NCBI RefSeq assembly: GCF_002899895.1 | Contig: NZ_PPEI02000003.1 | Coordinates: 248,001-312,000 of the forward strand | Length of the DNA stretch: 64,000 nucleotides | Direction of reading: 5' to 3' | From: Chryseobacterium oncorhynchi | Lineage (GTDB): Bacteria; Bacteroidota; Bacteroidia; Flavobacteriales; Weeksellaceae | Shown here: positions 25,591-34,286 of the stretch, in pieces | Layout of the letters: each line of letters opens with the position of its first letter | Numbering within the stretch: the stretch's first letter is position 1 | Made by a program: the position numbers and the translations under genes | The notes under the pieces: model-generated | Databases searched by the model: none | The model's input: the letters and a program-made list of their open reading frames with translations, nothing else | Told to the model about the DNA's origin: nothing

Positions 25591-25640
25591 CTCCTTTCAC
25601 TTTTTACTTTTTTCCCATTATCCCGGGAACAGGCTGTATC

Positions 25641-25676
25641 AAAAAAGGTCGGGAGTTTATCCCAACCTTTGTTTTT
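25641..25676 (-). terminator. Terminator after gdhA
   Basis: Stem AAAGGT-C-GGGA with TCCC-A-ACCTTT (25644-25670), one internal mismatch and a 5-base loop. On the minus strand it is followed by a T6 run. It lies 14 bases after the gdhA stop. Confidence 0.75.
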
Positions 25677-25683
25677 TTTCGTG

Positions 25684-27042
25684 TTATACAACTCCCTGAG
25701 CTAACATTGCCTCTGCTACTTTTACGAAGCCAGCGATATTCGCACCTTTTACGTAGTTTACATAACCGTCTTCATCTTTTCCGTAGTCTCTACAAGCTTT
25801 GTGGATACCGATCATGATTTCCTTTAATCTTGCATCAACCTCTTCAGAAGTCCAGTTAAGACGGATAGAGTTTTGCGTCATCTCTAAACCTGATGTTGCA
25901 ACACCTCCAGCATTGGAAGCCTTACCAGGAGAGAATAATACTTTATTATCTAAGAAATAGTTGATAGCGTCTAGTGTAGAAGGCATATTAGCAGCTTCAG
26001 TTACACAAACACATCCGTTTTCAACTAATTTTCTTGCGTCATCTAAATCTAATTCGTTTTGAGTCGCAGATGGGAATGCTACATCACATTTCACTTCCCA
26101 AGGACGTTTTCCAGCGTGGAATTCAGCAGATGGATATTTTTTAGCATAGTCCTCAGCTCTGTTGTTTCCAGAAGCTCTAAGTTCTAATAAATAATCAATC
26201 TTTTCTCCGCTGATACCATCTTTATCATAGATATATCCATCAGGACCAGAAAGAGTTACAACTTTAGCTCCAAGCTCAGTTGCCTTTTTGATAACTCCCC
26301 AAGCTACGTTTCCGAAACCTGATACTGTTACTGTTTTCCCTTGGAAATTCTCTCCGATTGTTTTAAGCATTTGCTCAGCGAAGTATACTACTCCGTATCC
26401 TGTAGCTTCAGGACGGATTAATGAACCTCCGTAAGCAAGACCTTTTCCTGTAAGAACTCCGGTAAATTCATTTCTGATTTTCTTGTACTGTCCGAATAAA
26501 TATCCGATTTCTCTTGCTCCTACACCGATATCTCCTGCAGGTACGTCTGTTTCAGGACCGATGTGCTTACATAATTCTGTCATGAAAGCCTGGCAGAAAC
26601 GCATTACTTCCATATCAGATTTTCCTTGTGGATCGAAATCTGAACCTCCTTTACCACCACCCATTGGAAGAGTAGTTAAAGAGTTTTTAAACACTTGTTC
26701 GAAAGCTAAGAACTTAAGAACTGACAAGTTTACCGTAGGATGGAAACGGATTCCTCCTTTGTATGGACCAATAGCAGAGTTCATTTGAATTCTGAAACCT
26801 CTGTTAACCTGAATCTCACCTTTATCATCAACCCATGGAACTCTGAAAATAATAATTCTTTCAGCTTCAGCCATTCTTTCAAGCAGCTTCATTCCTGTAT
26901 ATTCTTTTCTCGTAGCAATGAATGGAATTACAGTTACGGCAACTTCTTTTACTGCCTGTAAGAACTCCGGTTCATTAGGATTTTTTGCTTCAATTTTTGC
27001 AATAAACTCTTGGATTTTCTGGTCAATATTATATTGTTCCAT
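25684..27042 (-). CDS. gdhA: Glutamate dehydrogenase, NADP-type
   Basis: The 452-residue protein fits the hexameric class of glutamate dehydrogenases, which interconvert glutamate and 2-oxoglutarate plus ammonia. The substrate domain has GPYKGGIRFHP, MGGGKGGSDFDPQGKSD with the catalytic Lys, and DVPAGDIGVGAREIG. The nucleotide domain has the TVSGFGNVAWG glycine-rich motif. Length and sequence match the biosynthetic NADP-type, assigned by family resemblance and not by a cofactor residue check. The gene is single, has a good TTG/-7 promoter and two terminators. Confidence 0.97.
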   Translation of the reverse strand: MEQYNIDQKIQEFIAKIEAKNPNEPEFLQAVKEVAVTVIPFIATRKEYTGMKLLERMAEAERIIIFRVPWVDDKGEIQVNRGFRIQMNSAIGPYKGGIRFHPTVNLSVLKFLAFEQVFKNSLTTLPMGGGKGGSDFDPQGKSDMEVMRFCQAFMTELCKHIGPETDVPAGDIGVGAREIGYLFGQYKKIRNEFTGVLTGKGLAYGGSLIRPEATGYGVVYFAEQMLKTIGENFQGKTVTVSGFGNVAWGVIKKATELGAKVVTLSGPDGYIYDKDGISGEKIDYLLELRASGNNRAEDYAKKYPSAEFHAGKRPWEVKCDVAFPSATQNELDLDDARKLVENGCVCVTEAANMPSTLDAINYFLDNKVLFSPGKASNAGGVATSGLEMTQNSIRLNWTSEEVDARLKEIMIGIHKACRDYGKDEDGYVNYVKGANIAGFVKVAEAMLAQGVV

Positions 27043-27068
27043 ATATTAAGGTTGAATATTATTGTCAA

Positions 27069-27098
27069 CAAATTTAATTTTTTTTTCAAGATTCACAA
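27069..27098 (-). promoter_or_regulatory. gdhA promoter
   Basis: On the minus strand TTG (27098-27096) and TAAATTTG (27076-27069) are separated by 19 bases, matching the Bacteroidota consensus. The leader before the gdhA ATG is about 20-25 bases. Confidence 0.7.
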
Positions 27099-27232
27099 CA
27101 CTCTATTTCAACATTGTTAAAAATTAAATAATAATGTTTCGGAATATTATTAAATTGATAATTTATGATCAAATTTTATTAAAAATGAAATGTTATGTAT
27201 GAAATAATGCAATATTAAGAAATCGTTAATTC

Positions 27233-28342
27233 TTAAATTGCAATAAATTGCCTCCCGGAAAATGATTTTACTTTCCCCAAAAGTTCCAATTCCAAAATTA
27301 TTGGTAAAATTTTATGAGAAGGAATGTCGATTTTCTGTACCAAATCATCCAAAGTAATCTGTGGATTCTCTTTAATACTTTGATAAATAAAATTTTGATT
27401 TTCAGTTAATTGTATTAAAGTCTCGCTGTAGGGAAACAACTCTTCAATTTTTTCCTGAGGATTATTAAGATCAAGCATATTGATTAGATCTTTTACTGTT
27501 GAAATGGCTGTCGCTTTGTTATGGAAAATCAATTGATTACAACCTTGGCTGCAGACATCAGTAATTTTTCCCGGAAGAGCAAAAACATCTCTGTTGTAAT
27601 CATTGGCAAAGGCTGCAGTACTCACGGATCCTCCTCCAAAACCAGTCTCTACAACAATAGTAGACAGGGAAAGTCCTGCCACAATTCTGTTTCTCTGTAT
27701 AAAGTTTTCCCGGTCTGGCTTTCTGGATGAACTGAATTCTGTTAATAAAGAACCTCCTTCCTGTACTATTTTTTCAGAAAGTTTTCTGTTTTTTGCTGGA
27801 TATAAAAAATGAAACCCATGGGCCAGAACTGCGATGGTTGGCTTTTGGTAACGAATAGACAGCTCATGAACTTCCTTGTCTATCCCTAAAGTTAAACCAC
27901 TTACAGATACATATTTTGAGGATTGAGTAGCCCCGAAAAAATCTTCGATAAACTGCTGGCCATAAGTTGTCATATTCCGTGTGCCTACAATACTTAATCT
28001 TCGAAGTGAATCATTGATGTTTCCTTTTTGATATAAGATAGCCGGAGCATCTATACATTCATTAAGAAGAGTAGGAGTTTCGCCAAGATGTTTTAGTTTT
28101 ATCTGAATGGTATTCTTTTCGCAGAATTTCAATTCTCTTTCTGCAAACTTCAGATGTTCTTCATTGCCAATATCAGAAACAGTTTTAAGGCCCATTCCAT
28201 CCAGTTTTTTATACTCTTTCTTACCTCTTTTCCATGCTTCCTGAGCACTTCCAAAGTTTCGAATAAGTTTATGGAAATTGATATCACCAATTTGGCTGCA
28301 TTCGCGTAGGGCGATTGCGTAAAAATGTTCTTCGGAAATCAT
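27233..28342 (-). CDS. dprA: DNA-processing protein DprA
   Basis: The 369-residue protein has an N-terminal helical region, a Rossmann-like core (about 80-290, with GTRNMTTYGQQF, the SGLTLGIDKEVHELS block and VVETGFGGGSVSTAAFANDYNRDVFALPG) and a C-terminal winged helix (about 310-369). DprA binds incoming single-stranded DNA and loads RecA during natural transformation. With comM elsewhere in the window this supports natural competence. It is read leftward behind the rhomboid gene with a 33-base gap that contains a TACATTTG box (28363-28356). Confidence 0.95.
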   Translation of the reverse strand: MISEEHFYAIALRECSQIGDINFHKLIRNFGSAQEAWKRGKKEYKKLDGMGLKTVSDIGNEEHLKFAERELKFCEKNTIQIKLKHLGETPTLLNECIDAPAILYQKGNINDSLRRLSIVGTRNMTTYGQQFIEDFFGATQSSKYVSVSGLTLGIDKEVHELSIRYQKPTIAVLAHGFHFLYPAKNRKLSEKIVQEGGSLLTEFSSSRKPDRENFIQRNRIVAGLSLSTIVVETGFGGGSVSTAAFANDYNRDVFALPGKITDVCSQGCNQLIFHNKATAISTVKDLINMLDLNNPQEKIEELFPYSETLIQLTENQNFIYQSIKENPQITLDDLVQKIDIPSHKILPIILELELLGKVKSFSGRQFIAI

Positions 28343-28355
28343 GTGTGTTTTTTAT

Positions 28356-28363
28356 CAAATGTA
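28356..28363 (-). promoter_or_regulatory. -7 box upstream of dprA
   Basis: TACATTTG reads 28363-28356 on the minus strand, 13 bases before the dprA ATG, in the short gap after the rhomboid gene. No TTG at the usual distance. Confidence 0.35.
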
Positions 28364-28375
28364 ATGAATTAAGTT

Positions 28376-29143
28376 CTATTTTCTCCTTAATTCATCCAAA
28401 TGATCCCAAATATCATCTCTTTTTTTATAGGGTAATTCTAGAAAATCGTCGGGATGATTTTCCTTGTATTCCTGCCATAGTTTATCGTCTTTTTCACTAT
28501 AATAATTAGGAAATTCCCAAATAAATTTCTTCTTTTTTTCACCCACATTCTTGAAAATAAAAGCGATAATACTTCCTACTAATGCTCCGGAAAGGTGAGC
28601 TTGCCATGAAATTTTACTTGGCTCCTGCATATTGTAGAAAAGCTCTTCAGGAAGCATTCCCCAAACCAAACTACCATAATACAATACAACAAGCATTGAA
28701 ATGGTGAGCAGCTTCGTATTCCACTTAAATACACCACTAAAAAAAAGAAAGAAAGCAAGAACGTAAACTACACCGCTGGCTCCAATGGTGCAGGTGTACA
28801 TATACTGTCCAGTCATGATGTCAATAGGAGGAAGAAGCCATACCAAAAACCCTGTTGCGATCCATCCGGTAATGAAAACCTTATTAGCCACCAATGGATA
28901 GAATTGATACAAGAGAAACATCAGAACAGCAATTGGAATGGAGTTTCCAATGATATGATCAATATTACCATGCAATAGGGGGGATGTAAATATCCCAAGA
29001 AGCCCTTCGGGAACGAGGGGAATAATGGCTCCGAAGCAACTTCCAAAAAAGCCTTGCATTTGTAAAAAATATCCGAACCACATTGCAGAAAGCATCAGCA
29101 AAGGGTATATAATTGCTTTTTTGGAAATTACATTTTTAAACAT
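28376..29143 (-). CDS. Rhomboid family intramembrane serine protease
   Basis: The 255-residue protein has six predicted membrane helices. The catalytic dyad is visible: Ser123 in GASGVVY and His183 in WQAHLSGALVG. The rhomboid HGNxxHxxGN motif (HGNIDHIIGN, 58-67) supplies oxyanion-site residues. A 60-residue charged cytoplasmic C-terminus (KKKKFIWEFPNYYSEKDD and on) is added. Rhomboids cleave transmembrane substrates inside the bilayer; the substrate here is unknown. Confidence 0.93.
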   Translation of the reverse strand: MFKNVISKKAIIYPLLMLSAMWFGYFLQMQGFFGSCFGAIIPLVPEGLLGIFTSPLLHGNIDHIIGNSIPIAVLMFLLYQFYPLVANKVFITGWIATGFLVWLLPPIDIMTGQYMYTCTIGASGVVYVLAFFLFFSGVFKWNTKLLTISMLVVLYYGSLVWGMLPEELFYNMQEPSKISWQAHLSGALVGSIIAFIFKNVGEKKKKFIWEFPNYYSEKDDKLWQEYKENHPDDFLELPYKKRDDIWDHLDELRRK

Positions 29144-29335
29144 GAGAGTTGTACGTCAAATCAAAAGCCAACGATAAATTTCGGAAAATTTGTCGATGAA
29201 TAGGTTTCTACCTCCCTGATTTTAAGACAAAAGGTATCAATTTTAACTTTTAAGCTTATTATTTGGCATCAATTTTATTGAAATATCTTATTGTTATCAG
29301 ATTATTTAATGAAATTAGATACTTTAAGGCTGAAT

Positions 29336-29369
29336 TTGTCTTTTAAAAAAAATTATATTAATATTTTTG
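29336..29369 (+). promoter_or_regulatory. Promoter of the first DUF3078 gene
   Basis: TTG (29336-29338) and TATTTTTG (29362-29369) with 23 bases between. The ATG follows 21 bases later. Confidence 0.65.
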
Positions 29370-29390
29370 CATTGAAAATTATTTAGAGTA

Positions 29391-30317
29391 ATGAAGAAGT
29401 TTTTACTGATTCTTTCCTCTTTTATGGGGATTTATGCGAGTGCGCAAGAAGAATTAAAAAAAGATTCCGTGAAAGTAGACACGGTAAAATACTGGTCGGT
29501 ATTAGGGAAAAATACCTTAATGATAAACCAGGCTGCCTTTTCGAATTGGGTAGGTGGTGGAGCCAATAATGTAGGTTGGCTTGCCGGTATCAATTACAAT
29601 ATTACTTATGAGAAAGATAATGATCTTTGGGAAAACATTATTCTTCTTGGATATGGTCAAAATGATACCAAAGGCCTGGGGATAAGAAAAACCCAGGACG
29701 TTATTAATGTTTCTACCAATTACGGGAGAAAATTTTCCAAAAGTTGGTATTTGTCTTTAGGTGCGGGATTACAGTCTCAGTTTGCAGCAGGATATGAAGA
29801 CGGAAATAATCCGGAAGCAAAGAAAATTTCAAACTTTATGGCCCCCGGTTACGTTAACGTCGGTCTGGGTATCACTTATAGGCCTAATGATGATTTGACG
29901 GTGACTCTTCGCCCTACCAACGCCAGATGGACTTTTGTAATGGATAAGGGGCTTCAATTTGCAGGAAGCTATGGTCTGAAAAATGATGGAGATTCGTCAT
30001 TACTACAGTTCGGTTTTTTGGGAACGGCAATGTATAAGCTGAAAATAATGGAAGATATTCATTTGACAAATACAGCTTCGGTCTTTTCAAATTATCTGGA
30101 TCGTCCGGACAGGCTGGTTCTTGCCTATGGAGCTATTTTGAATTTAAAAGTGAATAAGTATATTTCTTCTAATATCACGTTGGATCTGCTATATGATCAT
30201 AATCAAATTGCAAAAACCCAGTTAAAGCAAACATTAGGAATTGGTTTTGCTTATACCCTGGACAATGGTGTAAAGCGGTCTGAGCGAAAAGACAGCCAAT
30301 GGTGGATAAAAAAATAA
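29391..30317 (+). CDS. DUF3078 exported protein, copy 1
   Basis: The 308-residue protein has a signal peptide ending near ASAQ. The mature part is the DUF3078 family: WSVLGKNTLMINQAAFSNWVGGGANNVGWLAGINYN at the start, IILLGYGQND in the middle and a C-terminal LLYDHNQIAKTQLKQTLGIGFAYTLDNG. Alternating strands and aromatic residues suggest an outer-membrane beta-barrel. The next gene encodes a close paralogue with the same landmarks in order. The function is unknown. It has its own promoter and a terminator, so the pair is not one transcript by necessity. Confidence 0.93.
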   Translation: MKKFLLILSSFMGIYASAQEELKKDSVKVDTVKYWSVLGKNTLMINQAAFSNWVGGGANNVGWLAGINYNITYEKDNDLWENIILLGYGQNDTKGLGIRKTQDVINVSTNYGRKFSKSWYLSLGAGLQSQFAAGYEDGNNPEAKKISNFMAPGYVNVGLGITYRPNDDLTVTLRPTNARWTFVMDKGLQFAGSYGLKNDGDSSLLQFGFLGTAMYKLKIMEDIHLTNTASVFSNYLDRPDRLVLAYGAILNLKVNKYISSNITLDLLYDHNQIAKTQLKQTLGIGFAYTLDNGVKRSERKDSQWWIKK

Positions 30318-30345
30318 ATAAGGTTACAAATACTATATTTAACTA

Positions 30346-30376
30346 AAAAAGTGCTTCACTAATGGGGCACTTTTTA
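30346..30376 (+). terminator. Terminator between the two DUF3078 genes
   Basis: A-run plus GTGC (30351-30354) pairs with GCAC plus T-run (30367-30375) around a 12-base loop. The core stem is short. Confidence 0.55.
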
Positions 30377-30516
30377 TTTTTATTTTAAGTTGGTTTAAGT
30401 TTGGAGGTGAAAAACCCCCTTTTTAAACGGCTAAATTTCATTGTGTTATAAAGAATATTTTTCTATTATTAAATTCATTTTAAAGTGAATTTTCATCAGG
30501 CATAAATTATTATTTA

Positions 30517-30524
30517 TACATTTG
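30517..30524 (+). promoter_or_regulatory. -7 box of the second DUF3078 gene
   Basis: TACATTTG at 30517-30524, 16 bases before the ATG at 30541. No clear TTG upstream. Confidence 0.45.
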
Positions 30525-30540
30525 TAGGAAATCGTTAATT

Positions 30541-31464
30541 ATGAAAAAAGTTTTATTGATCGCTTCCATTTCTTTTGGAGCTTTTGCAATGGCTCAAGAG
30601 ACTAAAACTGATGCTCCCGCAACAGATACCGTTAAAGCTTGGTCTATTCAAGGACAAAACACATTAATGCTTAATCAGGCGGCTTTTTCCAATTGGGTAG
30701 GAGGTGGAGCCAACAACGTAGGATGGCTTGCCGGTGTTAATTATAACCTGACTTATGAAAAGAATAAGGATCTTTGGGAAAATATCATTATTCTAGGGTA
30801 TGGGCAAAACAACACACAAGGAACAGGAGTAAGAAAAACGCAGGATGTAATTAATCTTTCTACAAACTATGGTAGAGAATTTGCTAAAAACTGGTATCTC
30901 TCTGGAGGAGTAGGTTTTCAAACCCAGTTTGCTCCGGGATATGAAGATGGTAATAATCCTGATGCGAAGAAAATCTCAAACTTTATGGCTCCGGGATATC
31001 TAAATGTAGGGGTAGGGGTTACTTATCGTCCAAATGATAATTTTACAGTGACTATGCGTCCTGCAAATGCCAGATGGACTTTTGTTTTGGATAAGGATCT
31101 TCAGAAAGCAGGGACTTATGGACTTAAAAATGATGGTGATTCTTCTCTTTTCCAGTTCGGTTTCTTGGGAACAGCCATGTATAAGTTGAAGATCATGGAG
31201 AATATCAGCCTACTTAATACTGCTTCTGTCTTCTCAAACTATCTGGATCATCCTGATAGATTGGTTCTTGGATATAGCGGAGTTTTAAGCATGAAGATCA
31301 ATAAATATATTTCTACGAATGTAACTCTGGATTTGCTATACGATCACAACCAGATCTGGAAAACACAGTTGAAACAAACGCTGGGAGTAGGTTTGGCTTA
31401 TAACTTTGATAACGGAAAGAAACGTTCCGAGAATAAGGATAACCAAAGCTGGTTAAAAAAATAA
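30541..31464 (+). CDS. DUF3078 exported protein, copy 2
   Basis: The 307-residue protein has a signal peptide ending near MAQE. It is a tandem paralogue of the upstream gene: by eye most positions are identical, including NQAAFSNWVGGGANNVGWLAG and APGYEDGNNPDAKKISNFMAPGY. It retains the barrel-like strand pattern and the C-terminal LLYDHNQIWKTQLKQTLG. Differences cluster in the N-terminal linker. Gene duplication followed by divergence is inferred. It ends at a bidirectional terminator shared with sufD. Confidence 0.93.
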   Translation: MKKVLLIASISFGAFAMAQETKTDAPATDTVKAWSIQGQNTLMLNQAAFSNWVGGGANNVGWLAGVNYNLTYEKNKDLWENIIILGYGQNNTQGTGVRKTQDVINLSTNYGREFAKNWYLSGGVGFQTQFAPGYEDGNNPDAKKISNFMAPGYLNVGVGVTYRPNDNFTVTMRPANARWTFVLDKDLQKAGTYGLKNDGDSSLFQFGFLGTAMYKLKIMENISLLNTASVFSNYLDHPDRLVLGYSGVLSMKINKYISTNVTLDLLYDHNQIWKTQLKQTLGVGLAYNFDNGKKRSENKDNQSWLKK

Positions 31465-31484
31465 ATTGAATATCATAAAAATAA

Positions 31485-31511
31485 AAAAGCACTTCATTTT
31501 GAAGTGCTTTT
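31485..31511. terminator. Bidirectional terminator between DUF3078 copy 2 and sufD
   Basis: Stem AAAAGCACTTC (31485-31495) with GAAGTGCTTTT (31501-31511) and a 5-base loop. T-runs lie on both sides. Confidence 0.85.
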
Positions 31512-31532
31512 GTGTATCAATATATATAATTT

Positions 31533-32867
31533 TTAAAACTCTATATCTACTTCTAATTTCTCAGCTAATAGCTTCGAAATTTTTTCTTTTAAAGGCTCAA
31601 TGTCGATATTCTGCATCGCGTCATTAGCAAATGCATATAAAAGCAATGCCTGAGCTTTTTTCTTAGAAATTCCTCTAGCTCTCAGATAGAACAAAGCATC
31701 TTCATTCAGTTGCCCTACGGTACATCCATGAGAACACTTTACATCATCAGCAAAAATCTCCAATTGAGGTTTTGTATCAATGCTTGCCCCTTCACTTAGT
31801 AAAACGTTGTTATTCTGCTGATATGCGTTCGTTTTTTGAGCAATTTTATCAACAAAAACTTTTCCGTTGAATACACCATGTGCATTTCCGTCAAAGATTC
31901 CTTTATAGTTTTGGTAACTTTCACAGTTCGGGAAGTTGTGGTGAACAGCTGTATGATGGTCAACCAACTGATCTTTTCCGATAATGGTAATACCATTCAT
32001 AAATGAATTGATATTTGATCCATTATGAATGAAATCCAGATTGTTTCTTACCAGTTTACCTCCGAAAGAGAATGTATTTACAGTGGCTAAGCTGTCTTTC
32101 TCCTGTCTTGCAAAAGTACTGTCGATAAGATATGATGTATTGTTATCATTCTGAAGCTTATGCCAGTCAGCCTTTGCATTAGGATAAGTGAAGATCTCCG
32201 TTACAGAGTTTGTCAACACATACGTACTGTCAAAGTTATGGTGGCTTTCAATCACTTCTACTTTTGCTCCTTCCTCTACGATTAATAAATTTCTCGTGTT
32301 GTAGAACGTATTTTCCTCTTGATTTTGAGAAATATAGAAAACATGGATTGGCTTTTCAATCACCACATTTTTAGGAACTTTCAAGAAGAAACCATATTTG
32401 CAATATGCAAGGTTTAAATTAGTGAAAGCTTGTTCTTTGGAAGCAATTGTATTGAAATATTTTTCAAAAACTTCTTTATGCTTATCATCATTCAATGCAT
32501 AATTGAATGAAAGGAATTCTACATTTTCAATAGAAACCTTTGAAAGTTCTTTGTGAAGCTTGCCGTTTACAAAAACAATCCAATCGAAATTTTCCTCACC
32601 TAGGTGCAATTGATCGAACTGCTCTTTGGTGATGTTATGGTGCTCATTCGGAAAGAAATTATAGTTTTTCTCCGTGATCTCCTTTAGATTGGTATATTTA
32701 TATTCTTCGTCTTTCTTTGTCGGAAAACCAAGATTCTCAAATTTTTGAAGAGCAGTTTTTCTATCATCATCCAGAAATCTGTGACGAAGACTCTCCAAAA
32801 ACTCATTATGGTTTTCTATAATTTGTTCTTTTAATGCCATTACTGGTATATCTGTGGTTTGCACCAT
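31533..32867 (-). CDS. sufD: Fe-S cluster assembly protein SufD
   Basis: The 444-residue protein is a beta-helix scaffold of the SufBCD complex, which builds Fe-S clusters with sulfur from a cysteine desulfurase. The SufB/SufD core region shows IIGKDQLVDHHTAVHHNFPNCES, FDGNAHGVFNGKVFVDK and DDVKCSHGCTVGQLNEDALFYLRARGI. Two starts are possible (32867, or the inner ATG at 32840 giving MALKEQI). It is the last suf gene and is separated from sufC by 144 bases that carry an inverted-repeat element. No sufS or sufE follows before the terminator. Confidence 0.96.
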   Translation of the reverse strand: MVQTTDIPVMALKEQIIENHNEFLESLRHRFLDDDRKTALQKFENLGFPTKKDEEYKYTNLKEITEKNYNFFPNEHHNITKEQFDQLHLGEENFDWIVFVNGKLHKELSKVSIENVEFLSFNYALNDDKHKEVFEKYFNTIASKEQAFTNLNLAYCKYGFFLKVPKNVVIEKPIHVFYISQNQEENTFYNTRNLLIVEEGAKVEVIESHHNFDSTYVLTNSVTEIFTYPNAKADWHKLQNDNNTSYLIDSTFARQEKDSLATVNTFSFGGKLVRNNLDFIHNGSNINSFMNGITIIGKDQLVDHHTAVHHNFPNCESYQNYKGIFDGNAHGVFNGKVFVDKIAQKTNAYQQNNNVLLSEGASIDTKPQLEIFADDVKCSHGCTVGQLNEDALFYLRARGISKKKAQALLLYAFANDAMQNIDIEPLKEKISKLLAEKLEVDIEF

Positions 32868-32894
32868 TTTTTCTTTTTATTTGAACTAAAATAT

Positions 32895-32972
32895 TGTCAT
32901 TCCAAGGAACAAGGAATCCAAATTTTTAATAATAGAGATTCTTCATTTTCCCCCGCTTCACTCAGAATGACA
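32895..32972. repeat. Miniature inverted-repeat element between sufC and sufD
   Basis: TGTCATTC at 32895-32902 and GAATGACA at 32965-32972 form terminal inverted repeats of a 78-base segment. Inside are GGAATCC and AGAGATTCTTC blocks and a CCCCCGCTTCACTCA stretch. It looks like the small GTCATTC-flanked intergenic repeats of flavobacterial genomes (from memory). It has no coding frame. Its place inside the suf operon is unusual. Confidence 0.6.
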
Positions 32973-33011
32973 GCGAAAAATTTTTGATCTCCGAAATAAT
33001 CGATTTCCTTC

Positions 33012-33755
33012 TTAGTTAAGAAGCCAGTCGTACCCTTTTTCTTCAAGCTCTAATGCTAAAGATTTATCACCTGTTTTGATGATTTTTCCGTTGGCAAGAA
33101 CGTGAACGAAGTCAGGCTGGATATAGTTAAGCAATCTTTGATAGTGGGTAATCAAAAGAACTGCATTTCCTTCATTTTTAAAGTGGTTTACCCCATCTGC
33201 AACAATTCTTAAAGCGTCAATATCTAATCCTGAATCTGTTTCATCAAGGATCGCCAATTTAGGATTAAGCATCATCATCTGGAAGATCTCATTTCTTTTC
33301 TTTTCACCTCCTGAGAATCCCTCGTTCAATGATCTTGAAAGGAAATCTTTTTTGATTCCTAGTTTTTCAGACTTCTCACGGATTAATGCAAGCATTTCTT
33401 TTGCGGGCATTTCTGCTAATCCGTTTGCTTTTCTTGTTTCGTTTAAAGCAGCTTTAATAAAGTTCGTTACAGAAACTCCCGGAATTTCCACTGGATACTG
33501 GAAAGAAAGGAAGATTCCTTTGTGTGCTCTGTCTTCTGGAGCATCTTCGCTGATGTCTTTTCCTTCGAAAAGGATCTCCCCATCAGTCACTTCGTAATCT
33601 TCTTTTCCTGCGATAACAGAAGAAAGAGTGGATTTTCCTGCTCCGTTCGGCCCCATGATAGCATGAACTTCGCCTGGCTTTATTTCAAGATTAATACCCT
33701 TTAATATTTCTGCGCCATCTTCAATTTTGGCGTGAAGGTTTTTAATTTCTAACAT
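33012..33755 (-). CDS. sufC: Fe-S cluster assembly ATPase SufC
   Basis: This 247-residue ABC-type ATPase has Walker [10 protein letters not shown] near residue 36, the Q-loop SFQYP, the ABC signature [12 protein letters not shown] and Walker [13 protein letters not shown]. SufC drives the shape change of the SufBCD scaffold on ATP binding and is soluble, not a transporter. It lies between the GNAT gene and sufD. The sufC stop and the sufD start are 144 bases apart, far more than the other suf gaps. Confidence 0.97.
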   Translation of the reverse strand: MLEIKNLHAKIEDGAEILKGINLEIKPGEVHAIMGPNGAGKSTLSSVIAGKEDYEVTDGEILFEGKDISEDAPEDRAHKGIFLSFQYPVEIPGVSVTNFIKAALNETRKANGLAEMPAKEMLALIREKSEKLGIKKDFLSRSLNEGFSGGEKKRNEIFQMMMLNPKLAILDETDSGLDIDALRIVADGVNHFKNEGNAVLLITHYQRLLNYIQPDFVHVLANGKIIKTGDKSLALELEEKGYDWLLN

Positions 33756-33773
33756 TTTATTTGCTTAAACAAA

Positions 33774-34280
33774 TTATTTTTGAATTCTATATACTAAACT
33801 TTCAGGTTGACCAGGAACATCATCAAGTGTCCCAATTTGTGTCATGCCTGCCTTTTCCAAAACTTTAACAGAAGCTATATTGCTGGGACGGACAATGGCG
33901 AATATTTCATCTTTATTGTCTTCATTAAACCCAAAATCTATAGTTTTCTTTGTGAATTCTGTGGCGTATCCTTTCCCCCATGCCTGGGAAGCAAAACGGT
34001 AGCCTAAATTCAATTTTTCTTCTTCTCCGTAGAATTTATAGCTCACTCCTCCAAAACCTATTATATTTTCTGGACTGTTCTTTTCAGCAATTGCCCAGCT
34101 TCCAAAATTATGCTTTTTCCAATGATCAAGCATTCTTGCAAATGTGCTTTCTGCTTTTTCAAAACTCATTGGTCCGCCTGGATTATGAATATTGGTTTGA
34201 GGGTCATGATTAATTTCAAAGAATCTTTCAAAATCTTCTTTTGTAGGTTTCCTTAAAATTAGTCTTTCCGTAGCTATCAT
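33774..34280 (-). CDS. GNAT-family acetyltransferase inside the suf cluster
   Basis: The 168-residue protein is a RimJ/RimL-type GNAT acetyltransferase. Landmarks are ERLILRKPTKEDFERFFEINHDP at the start, GFGGVSYKF, the acetyl-CoA loop region LGYRFASQAWGKGYATEFTK and SNIASVKVLEKAGM. It sits between sufB (6-base gap) and sufC (18-base gap), in phase with the operon, so it is cotranscribed. Known suf operons do not need an acetyltransferase; an N-terminal or small-molecule substrate is possible but unknown. Confidence 0.92.
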   Translation of the reverse strand: MIATERLILRKPTKEDFERFFEINHDPQTNIHNPGGPMSFEKAESTFARMLDHWKKHNFGSWAIAEKNSPENIIGFGGVSYKFYGEEEKLNLGYRFASQAWGKGYATEFTKKTIDFGFNEDNKDEIFAIVRPSNIASVKVLEKAGMTQIGTLDDVPGQPESLVYRIQK

Positions 34281-34286
34281 ATTGTC

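Noticed and set aside
25501-25600. Longer DUF1801 start at 25600
   Set aside because: The extra 17 residues have no equivalent in the family and overlap hairpins; the ATG at 25549 fits.
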